64,000 bases of DNA from contig NZ_FMZQ01000002.1 of assembly GCF_900102635.1 (NCBI RefSeq), forward strand, positions 62,001 to 126,000, in the 5' to 3' direction. The notes below the pieces were generated by a model that was not told where the DNA came from, did not search any database, and worked only from the letters and a program-made list of their open reading frames with translations. A program made the position numbers and the translations under genes. This DNA is from Ectopseudomonas chengduensis (GTDB taxonomy: Bacteria; Pseudomonadota; Gammaproteobacteria; Pseudomonadales; Pseudomonadaceae). Positions 25,907 through 36,200 of this stretch are shown here, piece by piece (positions within the stretch are counted from its first letter, which is position 1; every line of letters begins with the position of its first letter).

Positions 25907-27063
25907 TCGACCTGCTCAGCCGGGGCGAGGACAGTCGGCAGCAGTTCAAGACGGACATCAACAATGCCGACGCCTTGGCAGCAGAGATCGTTGCCTTCAG
26001 CAACACCGCTGGTGGTCGCATCTTCATTGGGGTGAACGACGACGGTTCGGTGCGCGGTCTATCCGGCGCCGACGTTGCTCGTCTCAACATGCTCATCGCC
26101 AACGTGGCCTCGCAGGTCGTGCGTCCCGCCGTGAACCCGCTCACGGAAAACGTGCCCCACCCGGCAGGCACTGTGCTGGTGCTCTCCATCGCTGAAGGCG
26201 TCAACAAGCCCTACATGGACAAGAACGGCGCGATTTGGGTGAAGAACGGCTCGGACAAGCGCCGCGCCACCTCGCGCGAGGAATTGCAGCGCCTGTTCCA
26301 GCAGGCGGGTTTGGTGCACGCCGACGAAACGCCCGTAGCGGGCTTGAGCGCGGGCGATGTGGACATGCCCTATTTCGAAACCTTCTTCGAGCAGCAATTC
26401 GGTGAGCCGCTCGCCCAGCATAACCAGCCGCTGCCGCAGTTGCTGACCAACATGAACCTGATGAACCAGGGGCAGCTCAACGTGGCGGGCGGTCTGCTGT
26501 TCGCCAAATCACCGCACTACGCGCTACCCGCCTTCGTCGTCAAGGCCGTCGCCTTTGTCGGCACCCAGATTGAGGACGAACGCTACATCGACAGCCGCGA
26601 CATCGTCGGCAAGCTGGCCGACGTGTTCCAGCAGACGCTGGGCTTTATTGTCGCCAACACCCGCGCTGCGCAGGGCGAGCAGGGCTTCAACTCCCAGGGG
26701 CAGCCTGAGATTCCCCGCATCGTCTGGGAAGAGCTGGTCGCCAACGCCCTCATTCACCGCGACTACTTCGTCAGCGCGCCGATCCGCGTACTGGTCTTCG
26801 CGGATCGTGTCGAGATCATCAGCCCTGGCCACCTGCCCAACAACCTGACTATCGAGAACATCAAGGCCGGCAACTCCAATATGCGAAACCCCATCCTGGC
26901 GTCCTTTGCCGCCAAGCTCCTGCCTTATCGCGGATTGGGTAGCGGCTTGCTGCGCTCACTGCGGGCATGGCCGCAGATCGAACTCATCGATGATCGGGCC
27001 GGCAATCTGTTCAAGGCTATCGTGGCGCGTCCCAGCGTGCTGGAGCCGGCCGGAAGTTCTTGA
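25888..27063 (+). CDS. AlbA_2/Schlafen-type protein with GHKL-like ATPase domain
   Basis: A 391-aa protein. The N-terminal AlbA_2 (Schlafen-like) domain shows ESRQ-like DSRQQFKTDI, IVAFSNTAGGRIFIGVNDDG and GAIWVKNGSDKRRA. The C-terminal HATPase_c_4 domain shows EELVANALIHRDYF, VLVFADRVEIISPGHLPN and GLGSGLLRSL. Such proteins are often labelled transcriptional regulators or RecG-like, but occur in many defence loci. The start overlaps the previous gene by 19 bases, so it belongs to the same operon. A sensor, nuclease or regulator role cannot be decided from sequence. Confidence 0.87.
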   Translation: METTELIDLLSRGEDSRQQFKTDINNADALAAEIVAFSNTAGGRIFIGVNDDGSVRGLSGADVARLNMLIANVASQVVRPAVNPLTENVPHPAGTVLVLSIAEGVNKPYMDKNGAIWVKNGSDKRRATSREELQRLFQQAGLVHADETPVAGLSAGDVDMPYFETFFEQQFGEPLAQHNQPLPQLLTNMNLMNQGQLNVAGGLLFAKSPHYALPAFVVKAVAFVGTQIEDERYIDSRDIVGKLADVFQQTLGFIVANTRAAQGEQGFNSQGQPEIPRIVWEELVANALIHRDYFVSAPIRVLVFADRVEIISPGHLPNNLTIENIKAGNSNMRNPILASFAAKLLPYRGLGSGLLRSLRAWPQIELIDDRAGNLFKAIVARPSVLEPAGSS

Positions 27064-27125
27064 CTGATCGGCTGGGAGGGAGGTGGATAGGCTTCTGATT
27101 TTTAGAACGTCGCTATGGTGTCAGC

Positions 27126-27323
27126 ATGAAACTGAACGAAGAAAACGAACCGTTCTTCATCACCGAGGACATGGCCGCCGAGATGGCTGCTGCCGGCTAC
27201 GAGTTCAAGCCTCCCGGCCATGCCAGAACGAAGAGCGTCCGCGACCTGTACGGATGGCAGCCTGGGGAGACTCTGGAGCAGGCCATTGCCCGTCAACAGC
27301 GAAGGCAGTGTTTATCCTCTTGA
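27126..27323 (+). CDS. Hypothetical 65-aa protein at the right end of the island
   Basis: MKLNEENEPFFITEDMAAEM... followed by PPGHARTKSVRDLYGWQPGE has no family I recognise. It is acidic and soluble. It lies between the defence operon and attR, the place where small excision or regulatory genes are often found, but it has no HTH. No strong ribosome site precedes the ATG. Confidence 0.5.
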   Translation: MKLNEENEPFFITEDMAAEMAAAGYEFKPPGHARTKSVRDLYGWQPGETLEQAIARQQRRQCLSS

Positions 27324-27330
27324 TCTGAGC

Positions 27331-27350
27331 ATGGCATTATCCATGGCATT
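27331..27350 (+). repeat. Right arm-type integrase sites (candidate)
   Basis: ATGGCATT occurs at 27331 and 27343, 12 bp apart, matching the pair at 5597-5616. It lies 58 bases inside attR. The rest of 27351-27407 is AT-rich (TATTTAACATATTTTTGTG), as expected around a recombination site. Confidence 0.55.
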
Positions 27351-27407
27351 AGTTGATTGCCGTATTGTAAGTTATTGATATTTAACATATTTTTGTGATT
27401 ATGGATA

Positions 27408-27423
27408 ATCGAGTGGGAGTGAT
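27408..27423 (+). repeat. attR core (16-bp direct repeat)
   Basis: Second copy of ATCGAGTGGGAGTGAT. It is followed by the original guaA downstream sequence and terminator. Confidence 0.92.
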
Positions 27424-27434
27424 CCCGAAGCGCT

Positions 27435-27470
27435 GCATGAAAAGACCGGCTTAGGCCGGTTTTTTCATGC
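27435..27470 (+). terminator. Original guaA terminator, stranded by the island
   Basis: Stem GCATGAAAAGACCGGC/GCCGGTTTTTTCATGC with loop TTAG gives 16 pairs including one G-T, with A- and T-rich flanks that would work in both directions. It starts 12 bases after attR, which is the right distance for guaA before insertion. Confidence 0.88.
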
Positions 27471-27580
27471 CTGCAGATTGGAGCTGCGGCAACCCGTCTC
27501 TACTCGTGGGGTCGTTTTCCATTCGTTGAAAATGAGAAGATACCGCAATTGAGTATGTGCGCAGATTGCCGAGGATGAAG

Positions 27581-28951
27581 ATGTCGTTTACCCGCAGACA
27601 GGTGCTGGCCGGTCTGGCTGGTCTGGGTGTGGCCGGGCTGGGCGCTGGCGGTGTGCGCTACTGGCTGGGGCGCCCGGAGAATGTCGCTACCCACGATTAC
27701 GAGCTGATCGCCGCGCCGCTGGATCTGGAACTGGTACCGGGGCATGTGACGTCGGCCTGGGGTTATGGCGGCCAGGCACCTGGGTTGGAGCTGCGTTGCC
27801 GGCAGGGCGAGCGCCTGCGGGTGCGTTTCATCAACAAGCTGGATGTGCAGAGCACCATTCACTGGCATGGCATCCGCCTGCCGCTGGAGATGGACGGCGT
27901 GCCCTACGTCTCCCAGGCTCCGGTGCTGCCGGGTGAATTTTTCGACTACGACTTCATCTGCCATGACGCCGGCAGCTTCTGGTACCACCCGCATACCGCC
28001 AGCGCCGAGCAACTGGGGCGTGGCCTGGTCGGGCCGCTGATTGTCGAGGAGCGCGAGCCGACCGGTTTTCGCCACGAACGCACGCTGAGCCTGAAGACCT
28101 GGCATATCGACGAACAGGGCGCCTTCACCGACTTTCTGGTACCGCGCCAGGCAGCGCGCGAAGGCACGCGTGGGCGACTGACCACCATCAACGGCGAACC
28201 CAATCCGACCTTGGAACTGCCGGAAGGGCAGGTGGTGCGCCTGCGGCTGATCAACGTCGACAATACCATCACCTACCGTCTCAACCTGCCGGGCGGCGAG
28301 GCGCGTATCTATGCACTGGATGGCAATCCGGTGCAGCCGCGCCCGCTGGGCAAGGAGTACTGGCTGGGGCCGGGCATGCGCATCGACCTGGCGCTGAAGG
28401 TGCCATCTGCTGGCGAGGAATTGTCGCTACGCAACGGACCGCTGCGCCTGGCCACCTTGAAAGGTGTCGCCAGTAGCGAAGTCGCAGGCGACTGGCCGCC
28501 GCTCCTGCCGGCCAACCCGATTGCCGAGCCTGATCTGGCGCGCGCCGAAACGCTGCGTTTCAACTTCGAGTGGGCGGCGATGCTGTCCGGTAACGTCGAG
28601 CGTGGCGGCAGCTACAAGTATTGGCAGATCAACGGTCAGGCCTGGGATATCAATGACAAAACCTGTGCCGAGCGCCCGATTGCCACGCTGAAGAAGGATG
28701 GCCACTACATCTTCGTGCTCCGCAACATGGCGCAGTACCAGCACCCGATTCACCTGCACGGCATGACCTTCAAGGTGCTGAGCTCGGATCGACGCAAGAT
28801 CATTCCGTACTTCACCGATACCTATCTGCTGGGCAAGAACGAGACGGCGCGCATTGCCTTCGTTGCCGATAATCCCGGTGTGTGGATGTTCCACTGCCAC
28901 GTGATCGACCACATGGAAACGGGGCTGATGGCGGCCATCGAAGTGGTCTGA
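27581..28951 (+). CDS. Periplasmic multicopper oxidase, Tat-exported
   Basis: Laccase/CopA/CueO-like oxidase, about 456 aa. A Tat signal (MSFTRRQVLAGLAGLGVAGL) leads three cupredoxin domains. Copper ligands are visible in TIHWHGIRL, FWYHPHT, HPIHLHGM and FHCHVIDHMETGLM, so type 1 and trinuclear sites are complete. I chose the ATG at 27581 because GAGG lies 6 bases upstream; in-frame starts at 27575 and 27557 are less well placed. Before island insertion this gene lay directly behind guaA. Its substrate (Cu(I), metal or phenol) is not evident. Confidence 0.93.
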   Translation: MSFTRRQVLAGLAGLGVAGLGAGGVRYWLGRPENVATHDYELIAAPLDLELVPGHVTSAWGYGGQAPGLELRCRQGERLRVRFINKLDVQSTIHWHGIRLPLEMDGVPYVSQAPVLPGEFFDYDFICHDAGSFWYHPHTASAEQLGRGLVGPLIVEEREPTGFRHERTLSLKTWHIDEQGAFTDFLVPRQAAREGTRGRLTTINGEPNPTLELPEGQVVRLRLINVDNTITYRLNLPGGEARIYALDGNPVQPRPLGKEYWLGPGMRIDLALKVPSAGEELSLRNGPLRLATLKGVASSEVAGDWPPLLPANPIAEPDLARAETLRFNFEWAAMLSGNVERGGSYKYWQINGQAWDINDKTCAERPIATLKKDGHYIFVLRNMAQYQHPIHLHGMTFKVLSSDRRKIIPYFTDTYLLGKNETARIAFVADNPGVWMFHCHVIDHMETGLMAAIEVV

Positions 28952-29029
28952 AACTGCAGGCTTCAGGCTGCAAGCCACAGGCAGGCGCGAAAAGCTTGAC
29001 GGGCTCTGATGGAAAGGCACACTGGCGCG

Positions 29030-29134
29030 CCTGAAGCCTGAAGCCTGAAGCCTGAAGCCTGAAGCCTGAAGCCTGAAGCCTGAAGCCTGAAGCCTGAAGC
29101 CTGAAGCCTGAAGCCTGAAGCCTGAAACCTGAAT
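29030..29134 (+). repeat. Heptamer tandem repeat upstream of tadA
   Basis: Thirteen perfect copies of CCTGAAG (29030-29120) followed by CCTGAAA and CCTGAAT. The array ends one base before the tadA start codon, so copy number would change the leader of tadA. Degenerate relatives (CTTCAGGCTGC) lie at 28960-28975. Perfect short-unit arrays are prone to slippage. Confidence 0.95.
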
Positions 29135-29135
29135 T

Positions 29136-29612
29136 ATGAGAAGACCGCAGATCATCGACCGCTCGCGTGACGAGCACTTCATGCGCCTGGCGCTGGCGCA
29201 GGCGCGTCTGGGCGCTGAGCAGGGTGAAGTGCCGGTCGGTGCCGTGCTGGTGCAGGACGGTGAGGTGGTGGGCCAGGGCTTCAACTGTCCGATCCTGCGT
29301 CATGACCCCAGCGCCCATGCCGAGATTGTGGCGATTCGCGCTGCGGCGCAAAGTGTGCAGAACTATCGACTGCCCGGTAGCACGCTGTACGTCACTCTGG
29401 AGCCCTGCAGCATGTGCGCCGGCTTGATCGTGCATGCGCGCATCGCTCGTGTGGTGTTCGCTGCCAGCGAGCCGCGTGCGGGCGTGGCGATCAGTCAGGG
29501 GCAGTTCTTCGATCAAGGCTTTCTCAACCATCGCGTACTGGTGGAAGGTGGCTTGCTGGCAGAGGAAAGCGGGACACTGCTGAAAGACTTTTTCAAGGCC
29601 AGGCGCGGCTAA
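29136..29612 (+). CDS. tadA: tRNA-specific adenosine deaminase
   Basis: Deaminates A34 to inosine in tRNA-Arg(ACG), an essential decoding modification. It is 158 aa. The zinc/catalytic motif HAEIVAI and the PCSMCAG ligands are in place, with GEVPVGAVLVQDGEVVGQG and the C-terminal LLKDFFKARR. The start codon abuts a heptamer tandem array, and no clear Shine-Dalgarno is visible in the repeat. Translation could therefore start weakly or at another in-frame codon. Confidence 0.96.
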   Translation: MRRPQIIDRSRDEHFMRLALAQARLGAEQGEVPVGAVLVQDGEVVGQGFNCPILRHDPSAHAEIVAIRAAAQSVQNYRLPGSTLYVTLEPCSMCAGLIVHARIARVVFAASEPRAGVAISQGQFFDQGFLNHRVLVEGGLLAEESGTLLKDFFKARRG

Positions 29613-29633
29613 GCGTCTTTACCGGGAGCGATT

Positions 29634-30101
29634 ATGAACAAAGGGATATTGAGCCTGCTGGCACTGCTGGCTGCGCCGGTTGTGGCAGCACAGCCTGAGG
29701 TGTATCTGGTCGCCAGCGTGCAGTTGGGCGGCTCCAACCTGGCGCAAAGCATCTTTCTGCACGAGCCGCAGATCACCACGCTGGAGGAGTGCCAGGAGGC
29801 CGTGCGTGTCGGTCAGCGTGATCGCGACTGGCAGCGCTATCACCACATCTTCATGCGTGATCGCTTTCAGGGCTTTACCGGCCATCTGGACTACCGTTGC
29901 GTATTTTCCGCTCAGCGTTTCAGTGGCTGGAACGACCGTGCGCGCTACAACCATCCCTACCTGATCAGTATCGATGCGCAGTCCAATCTGCAGGTGGAGC
30001 GGATATCGAGTCAGGCGCAGTGCGCGACGCGTTTGAAAGGGCTGCCGCCGGCGCGCCAGGCGATCAGTCGCTGTGCGGTGGGGAATCAGAGTTTGCTCTG
30101 A
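29634..30101 (+). CDS. Conserved exported hypothetical protein
   Basis: 155 aa with a signal peptide (MNKGILSLLALLAAPVVAAQ). The mature protein has three Cys residues and no domain that I can name. GGGAGC precedes the ATG. It ends 4 bases from the end of the convergent mltF gene. Probably a Pseudomonas-specific periplasmic protein. Confidence 0.75.
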   Translation: MNKGILSLLALLAAPVVAAQPEVYLVASVQLGGSNLAQSIFLHEPQITTLEECQEAVRVGQRDRDWQRYHHIFMRDRFQGFTGHLDYRCVFSAQRFSGWNDRARYNHPYLISIDAQSNLQVERISSQAQCATRLKGLPPARQAISRCAVGNQSLL

Positions 30102-30105
30102 CTGC

Positions 30106-31659
<1,554 letters not shown>

Positions 31660-31737
31660 CTACAGGTGCCGCAGGCCGCCACTTTAGGGTAGAATGTCCG
31701 GCCTCCAGCACACCCCTTCCCAGAGGCTGTTCCGACG

Positions 31738-34700
31738 ATGTTGATCCTGCGCGGCGCTCCCGCCCTTTCCGCTTTCCGCCATGGCAAATTGCTTGAGCAA
31801 CTGACCAGCAAGGTGCCGGCCGTGACCGGGCTGTACGCCGAGTTCGCGCATTTCGCCGACGTGACGGGCGTGCTCAACGCCGATGAAGAGCAAGTGCTGG
31901 CGCGGCTGCTCAAGTACGGCCCGAGCGTGCCGGTGCAGGAGCCCAGCGGCAAGCTGTTCCTGACCATCCCGCGTTTCGGCACCATTTCGCCCTGGTCGAG
32001 CAAGGCCAGCGACATTGCTCGCAACTGCGGCCTGAGCAAAATCCAGCGCCTGGAGCGCGGTATCGCTTACTACGTCAGTGGTGACCTGAGCGAAGCCGAC
32101 AGCGCCGCCGTCGCCAGCCTGCTGCACGACCGCATGACCCAGCTTGTTCTGAATGCGCTGGAGGACGCCGCCGCGCTGTTCAGCCACGCCCAGCCCAAGC
32201 CGCTGACCGCCGTGGACGTGCTCGGCGGTGGTCGCGCCGCGCTGGAGCAGGCCAATCAGGACCTGGGCCTGGCCCTGGCCGAGGACGAAATCGACTACCT
32301 GGTGAAGAGCTTCAATGACCTGGGACGCAATCCGCACGACATCGAACTGATGATGTTCGCCCAGGCCAACTCCGAGCACTGCCGCCACAAGATCTTCAAT
32401 GCCAGCTGGGACATCGACGGCGAGAGCCAGGACAAATCGCTGTTCGGCATGATCAAGAACACCTACCAGATGCACAGCGAAGGCGTGCTGTCCGCCTACA
32501 AGGACAACGCCTCGGTCATCGTTGGGCACACCGCCGGGCGTTTCTTCCCGAACCCGGAAACCCGCCAATACGGCGCGGTGCAGGAGCCGGTGCACATCCT
32601 GATGAAGGTGGAGACGCACAACCACCCGACCGCCATCGCTCCGTTCCCCGGCGCGTCCACCGGCTCCGGTGGTGAGATTCGCGACGAAGGCGCTACCGGT
32701 CGTGGCGCCAAGCCGAAGGCCGGCCTGACCGGTTTTTCGGTCTCCAACCTGAACATCCCCGACTTCCTCCAGCCCTGGGAAAAACCCTACGGCAAGCCCG
32801 AGCGCATCGTCAGCGCGCTGGACATCATGATCGAAGGCCCGCTGGGCGGCGCTGCGTTCAACAACGAATTCGGTCGCCCGGCGCTCAATGGCTACTTCCG
32901 TACCTTCGAGCAGGCGGTCAGCAGCCCACGTGGCGAAGAAGTGCGCGGCTACCACAAGCCGATCATGCTCGCTGGCGGTCTCGGCAACATTCGTGAAGAC
33001 CACGTGCAGAAGGGCGAGATCTCGGTCGGCGCCAAGCTGATCGTGCTCGGCGGCCCAGCCATGCTCATCGGCCTGGGCGGCGGTGCCGCTTCGTCGATGG
33101 CCACCGGTGCCAGTTCGGCCGACCTGGACTTCGCCTCGGTGCAGCGCGAGAACCCGGAAATGGAACGCCGCTGCCAGGAGGTCATCGACCGCTGCTGGCA
33201 GCTGGGCGATGCCAACCCGATCAAGTTCATCCACGACGTCGGCGCAGGCGGTATCTCCAACGCCCTGCCGGAGCTGATCAACGACGGCGGCCGTGGCGGT
33301 CGTTTCGAATTGCGCAAGGTGCCCAATGACGAGCCAGGCATGGCCCCGCACGAGATCTGGTGCAACGAGTCGCAGGAGCGCTACGTGCTGTCGGTCGATG
33401 CGGCCGACTTCGAGCGCTTCCAGGCCATCTGCGAACGCGAGCGCTGCCCCTTCGCCGTGGTCGGCGAAGCCACTGCCGAGCCGCACCTGACCGTTACCGA
33501 CAGCCATTTCAGCAACACCCCGGTGGACATGCCGCTGGAAGTGCTGCTGGGCAAGCCGCCGCGCATGCACCGCAGCGTCAGCCGTGAGGCGGAGCAGGGC
33601 GATGACTTCAGCGCCGCCAGTGTCGATATCGAAGAAGCGCTGGGCCGTGTGCTGCGTCATCCGGCCGTGGCCAGCAAGAGCTTCCTGATCACCATCGGCG
33701 ACCGCACCATCACCGGCCTGGTAGCCCGCGACCAGATGGTCGGCCCGTGGCAGGTGCCGGTGGCCGACTGCGCCGTTACCGCCACCAGCTTCGACGTCTA
33801 CACCGGTGAAGCCATGGCCATGGGCGAGCGCACACCGCTGGCGCTGCTCGACGCGCCGGCATCCGGGCGTATGGCCGTTGGCGAGACCATCACCAACCTG
33901 GCCGCGGCGCGTATCGGCAAGCTGTCCGACATCAAACTGTCGGCCAACTGGATGGCCGCTGCTGGCCACCCGGGTGAAGATGCCCGTCTGTATGACACCG
34001 TCAAGGCCGTGGGCATGGAGCTGTGCCCGCAGCTGGGCATCACCATCCCGGTGGGCAAGGACTCCATGTCCATGAAGACCCGTTGGCAGGACGAGGGCGT
34101 CGACAAGAGCGTGACCGCGCCGCTGTCTCTGGTGATCTCCGGCTTCGCTCCGGTGCAGGACATCCGCAATACCCTGACCCCGCAACTGCGCATGGACAAG
34201 GGCGAGACCGACCTGATCCTGATCGACCTCGGCCGCGGCCAGAACCGCATGGGCGCCTCGATCCTGGCGCAGGTCTACGCGCAGATCGGCCAGCAGGTGG
34301 CGGACCTTGACGACGCCGAAGACCTCAAGGCCTTCTTCGCCGTGATCCAGGGTCTGAATGCCGACGGCCATCTGCTGGCCTACCACGACCGCTCCGACGG
34401 CGGCCTGCTGACCACCGTGCTGGAAATGGCCTTCGCCGGTCACTGCGGCCTGTCGCTGAACCTCGATGCGCTGGCAGACGAAGCCGCAGAACTGCCGGCC
34501 GTGCTGTTCAACGAAGAGCTGGGCGCGGTGATCCAGGTGCGCCAGGACGCCACCCCAGAAGTGCTGGCGCAGTTCAGCGCCGCCGGTCTGGACGACTGCG
34601 TGGCCGTGATCGGCCAGGCGGTGAACAACGGCGAGGTCAGCATTAGCTTCAATGGCGAGCCGGTATTCGCCGGCGAGCGGCGTCTGCTGCAGCGCCAGTG

Positions 34701-35634
34701 GGCCGAAACCAGCTACCGCATCCAGCGGCTGCGCGACAACGCCCAGGGCGCCGACCAGGAGTTCGACCTGCTGCTGGAGGAGGACAACCCCGGTCTGTCG
34801 GTCAAGCTCGGCTTCGACGTCAACCAGGACATTGCCGCCCCCTACATCAAGAAGGGCGTTCGTCCACAGGTGGCGATCCTGCGTGAGCAGGGCGTCAACG
34901 GTCAGGTGGAAATGGCTGCCGCGTTCGACCGCGCCGGTTTCGCCGCCATCGACGTGCATATGAGCGACATCCTGGCTGGCCGCGTCAGCCTGGAAGAGTT
35001 CAAGGGCCTAGTGGCCTGCGGCGGCTTCTCCTACGGCGACGTGCTGGGGGCCGGCGAGGGTTGGGCCAAGTCGATTCTGTTCAATGCCCGTGCCCGCGAC
35101 GGTTTCCAGGCCTTCTTCGAGCGCAAGGACAGCTTCGCCCTCGGCGTGTGCAACGGCTGCCAGATGATGAGCAACCTGCACGAGCTGATTCCGGGTACCG
35201 AGTTCTGGCCGCACTTCGTGCGCAATCGCTCGGAGCAGTTCGAGGCGCGCGTGGCCATGGTGCAGATTCAGGAATCGGCGTCGATCTTCCTGCAGGGCAT
35301 GGCCGGTTCGCGCATGCCGATCGCCATCGCCCACGGCGAAGGCCATGCCGAGTTCGAAAGCGAGGAGGCGCTGCTGGAGGCTGATCTGTCCGGCACCGTG
35401 GCCCTGCGCTACGTCGACAACCACGGCAAGGTCACCGAAGCCTACCCGGCCAACCCCAACGGGTCGCCGCGCGGCATCACCGGCCTGACCAGCCGCGACG
35501 GTCGTGTGACCATCATGATGCCGCACCCGGAGCGCGTGTTCCGCGCCGTGCAGAACTCCTGGCGCCCGGACGAGTGGCAGGAAGACGGCGGCTGGATGCG
35601 CATGTTCCGCAACGCCCGCGTGTGGGTGGACTAA
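31738..35634 (+). CDS. purL: Phosphoribosylformylglycinamidine synthase
   Basis: Makes FGAM from FGAR, ATP and glutamine, the fourth step of de novo purine synthesis. It is the large single-chain proteobacterial form, 1298 aa. The N-terminal linker is followed by two AIRS-like domains ([15 protein letters not shown]). The C-terminal glutaminase has [15 protein letters not shown] with nucleophile Cys and PHPERVF with His/Glu. A possible -10 box TAGAAT is at 31690-31695. A long antisense frame (31684-34959) is a GC-skew shadow. Confidence 0.98.
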   Translation: MLILRGAPALSAFRHGKLLEQLTSKVPAVTGLYAEFAHFADVTGVLNADEEQVLARLLKYGPSVPVQEPSGKLFLTIPRFGTISPWSSKASDIARNCGLSKIQRLERGIAYYVSGDLSEADSAAVASLLHDRMTQLVLNALEDAAALFSHAQPKPLTAVDVLGGGRAALEQANQDLGLALAEDEIDYLVKSFNDLGRNPHDIELMMFAQANSEHCRHKIFNASWDIDGESQDKSLFGMIKNTYQMHSEGVLSAYKDNASVIVGHTAGRFFPNPETRQYGAVQEPVHILMKVETHNHPTAIAPFPGASTGSGGEIRDEGATGRGAKPKAGLTGFSVSNLNIPDFLQPWEKPYGKPERIVSALDIMIEGPLGGAAFNNEFGRPALNGYFRTFEQAVSSPRGEEVRGYHKPIMLAGGLGNIREDHVQKGEISVGAKLIVLGGPAMLIGLGGGAASSMATGASSADLDFASVQRENPEMERRCQEVIDRCWQLGDANPIKFIHDVGAGGISNALPELINDGGRGGRFELRKVPNDEPGMAPHEIWCNESQERYVLSVDAADFERFQAICERERCPFAVVGEATAEPHLTVTDSHFSNTPVDMPLEVLLGKPPRMHRSVSREAEQGDDFSAASVDIEEALGRVLRHPAVASKSFLITIGDRTITGLVARDQMVGPWQVPVADCAVTATSFDVYTGEAMAMGERTPLALLDAPASGRMAVGETITNLAAARIGKLSDIKLSANWMAAAGHPGEDARLYDTVKAVGMELCPQLGITIPVGKDSMSMKTRWQDEGVDKSVTAPLSLVISGFAPVQDIRNTLTPQLRMDKGETDLILIDLGRGQNRMGASILAQVYAQIGQQVADLDDAEDLKAFFAVIQGLNADGHLLAYHDRSDGGLLTTVLEMAFAGHCGLSLNLDALADEAAELPAVLFNEELGAVIQVRQDATPEVLAQFSAAGLDDCVAVIGQAVNNGEVSISFNGEPVFAGERRLLQRQWAETSYRIQRLRDNAQGADQEFDLLLEEDNPGLSVKLGFDVNQDIAAPYIKKGVRPQVAILREQGVNGQVEMAAAFDRAGFAAIDVHMSDILAGRVSLEEFKGLVACGGFSYGDVLGAGEGWAKSILFNARARDGFQAFFERKDSFALGVCNGCQMMSNLHELIPGTEFWPHFVRNRSEQFEARVAMVQIQESASIFLQGMAGSRMPIAIAHGEGHAEFESEEALLEADLSGTVALRYVDNHGKVTEAYPANPNGSPRGITGLTSRDGRVTIMMPHPERVFRAVQNSWRPDEWQEDGGWMRMFRNARVWVD

Positions 35635-35638
35635 AAGC

Positions 35639-35653
35639 GGCCGCGTAGCGGCC
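35639..35653 (+). terminator. Weak terminator behind purL
   Basis: GGCCGC-GTA-GCGGCC followed by TTCT, 4 bases after the purL stop. The T-run is short. Confidence 0.5.
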
Positions 35654-35662
35654 TTCTGCTGA

Positions 35663-35762
35663 CCCTCTCCCGCTTGCGGGAGAGGGGGGCGGGGCACGTA
35701 GCCCGGATGCAATCCGGGGGCAGTTTCCTTCGCACCACGAACCCGGACTTCATCCGGGCTAC
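35663..35762. repeat. Pseudomonas intergenic palindromes behind purL
   Basis: First CCCTCTCCCGC-TT-GCGGGAGAGGG (35663-35686), an 11-bp perfect stem. Then an inverted pair, GTAGCCCGGATG (35698-35709) and CATCCGGGCTAC (35751-35762). These are REP-like sequences of a type scattered through Pseudomonas genomes. The last one abuts the first ATG of the CDGSH gene. Confidence 0.75.
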
Positions 35763-36044
35763 ATGGGCCCGACGATGGCCGATGATCCGCTACACACCCT
35801 TCCTGAAGTCCGCCTGGTCAAACCCGGTGAGACCCATCGGCTGTGTCGCTGCGGGCATTCCCCCGAGATGCCTGACTGTCCATCCGGCTGCGCCCAATCC
35901 CTGATCCTGCAACCCAAGCGCGAGCAGCGTCTGCTGCTGTGCCGCTGCGGCCGCTCCGCAAGCCTGCCTTACTGCGATGGCAGCCATAATCCGTCAGCAC
36001 CCGGCATCACCGACAAGTGGCGACGTTTTTTCGGCGGAAGTTGA
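35763..36044 (+). CDS. CDGSH iron-sulfur domain protein
   Basis: A small 93-aa protein. The C-terminal CRCGRSASLPYCDGSH is a complete CDGSH motif binding a 2Fe-2S cluster with three Cys and one His. The N-terminal CRCGHSPEMPDCPSGC looks like a second copy that has lost its final His (SGC instead of GSH). Start is uncertain: ATG at 35763 touches an intergenic palindrome and ATG at 35775 (MADDPLHTL) may be the true one. Role unknown, possibly electron transfer. Confidence 0.85.
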   Translation: MGPTMADDPLHTLPEVRLVKPGETHRLCRCGHSPEMPDCPSGCAQSLILQPKREQRLLLCRCGRSASLPYCDGSHNPSAPGITDKWRRFFGGS

Positions 36045-36200
36045 GAACGCAGTGCCTTCGGCAAGGGTCGAAAGCAGCGTATCGCTGGATGCAACGTATG
36101 GATTTGTGCGGGCGATCTCAAGACAAGTGAATGGCGAAATGACATCATGTCGGCGTCATGGCTTGTCTGTTGTTCGGTTGCCCATTTTGCGGAGAACTTG

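Larger units (their letters stand above)
5453..27423. mobile_element. guaA-integrated genomic island (plasmid-derived mosaic plus defence cargo)
   Basis: The island is bounded by the 16-bp direct repeat ATCGAGTGGGAGTGAT at both ends, with a tyrosine recombinase next to the left end. Modules in order are: int; alpA-like regulator; zinc/HTH protein; IncQ-like repA-repC; IncP iterons and KorB operators; traK-like, oriT, traJ; trbJ-trbK-trbL; antitoxin-like pair; a seven-part defence operon; and a small end gene. The presumed donor-site context is restored if 5469-27423 is removed: guaA is then followed directly by its own terminator at 27435. From memory, guaA is the target of GIsul2-type islands, which also carry int, alpA-like, repA and repC genes. 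No resistance gene or insertion sequence is present here. It lacks a relaxase and most mating genes, so it is at best mobilisable in trans. Confidence 0.93.

Noticed and set aside
29030..29134. Heptamer array as a CRISPR array
   Set aside because: Units are contiguous with no spacers.
28427..29284. Frames reading through the heptamer array on the minus strand as SGFRLQA repeats
   Set aside because: An array of 7-base units with no in-frame stop keeps all frames open, so the peptide repeat is a by-product. No start signal is present.
31684..34959. 1091-aa open frame antisense to purL
   Set aside because: Shadow of purL caused by high GC. Composition is His/Asp/Gly-rich, typical of antisense frames in Pseudomonas.
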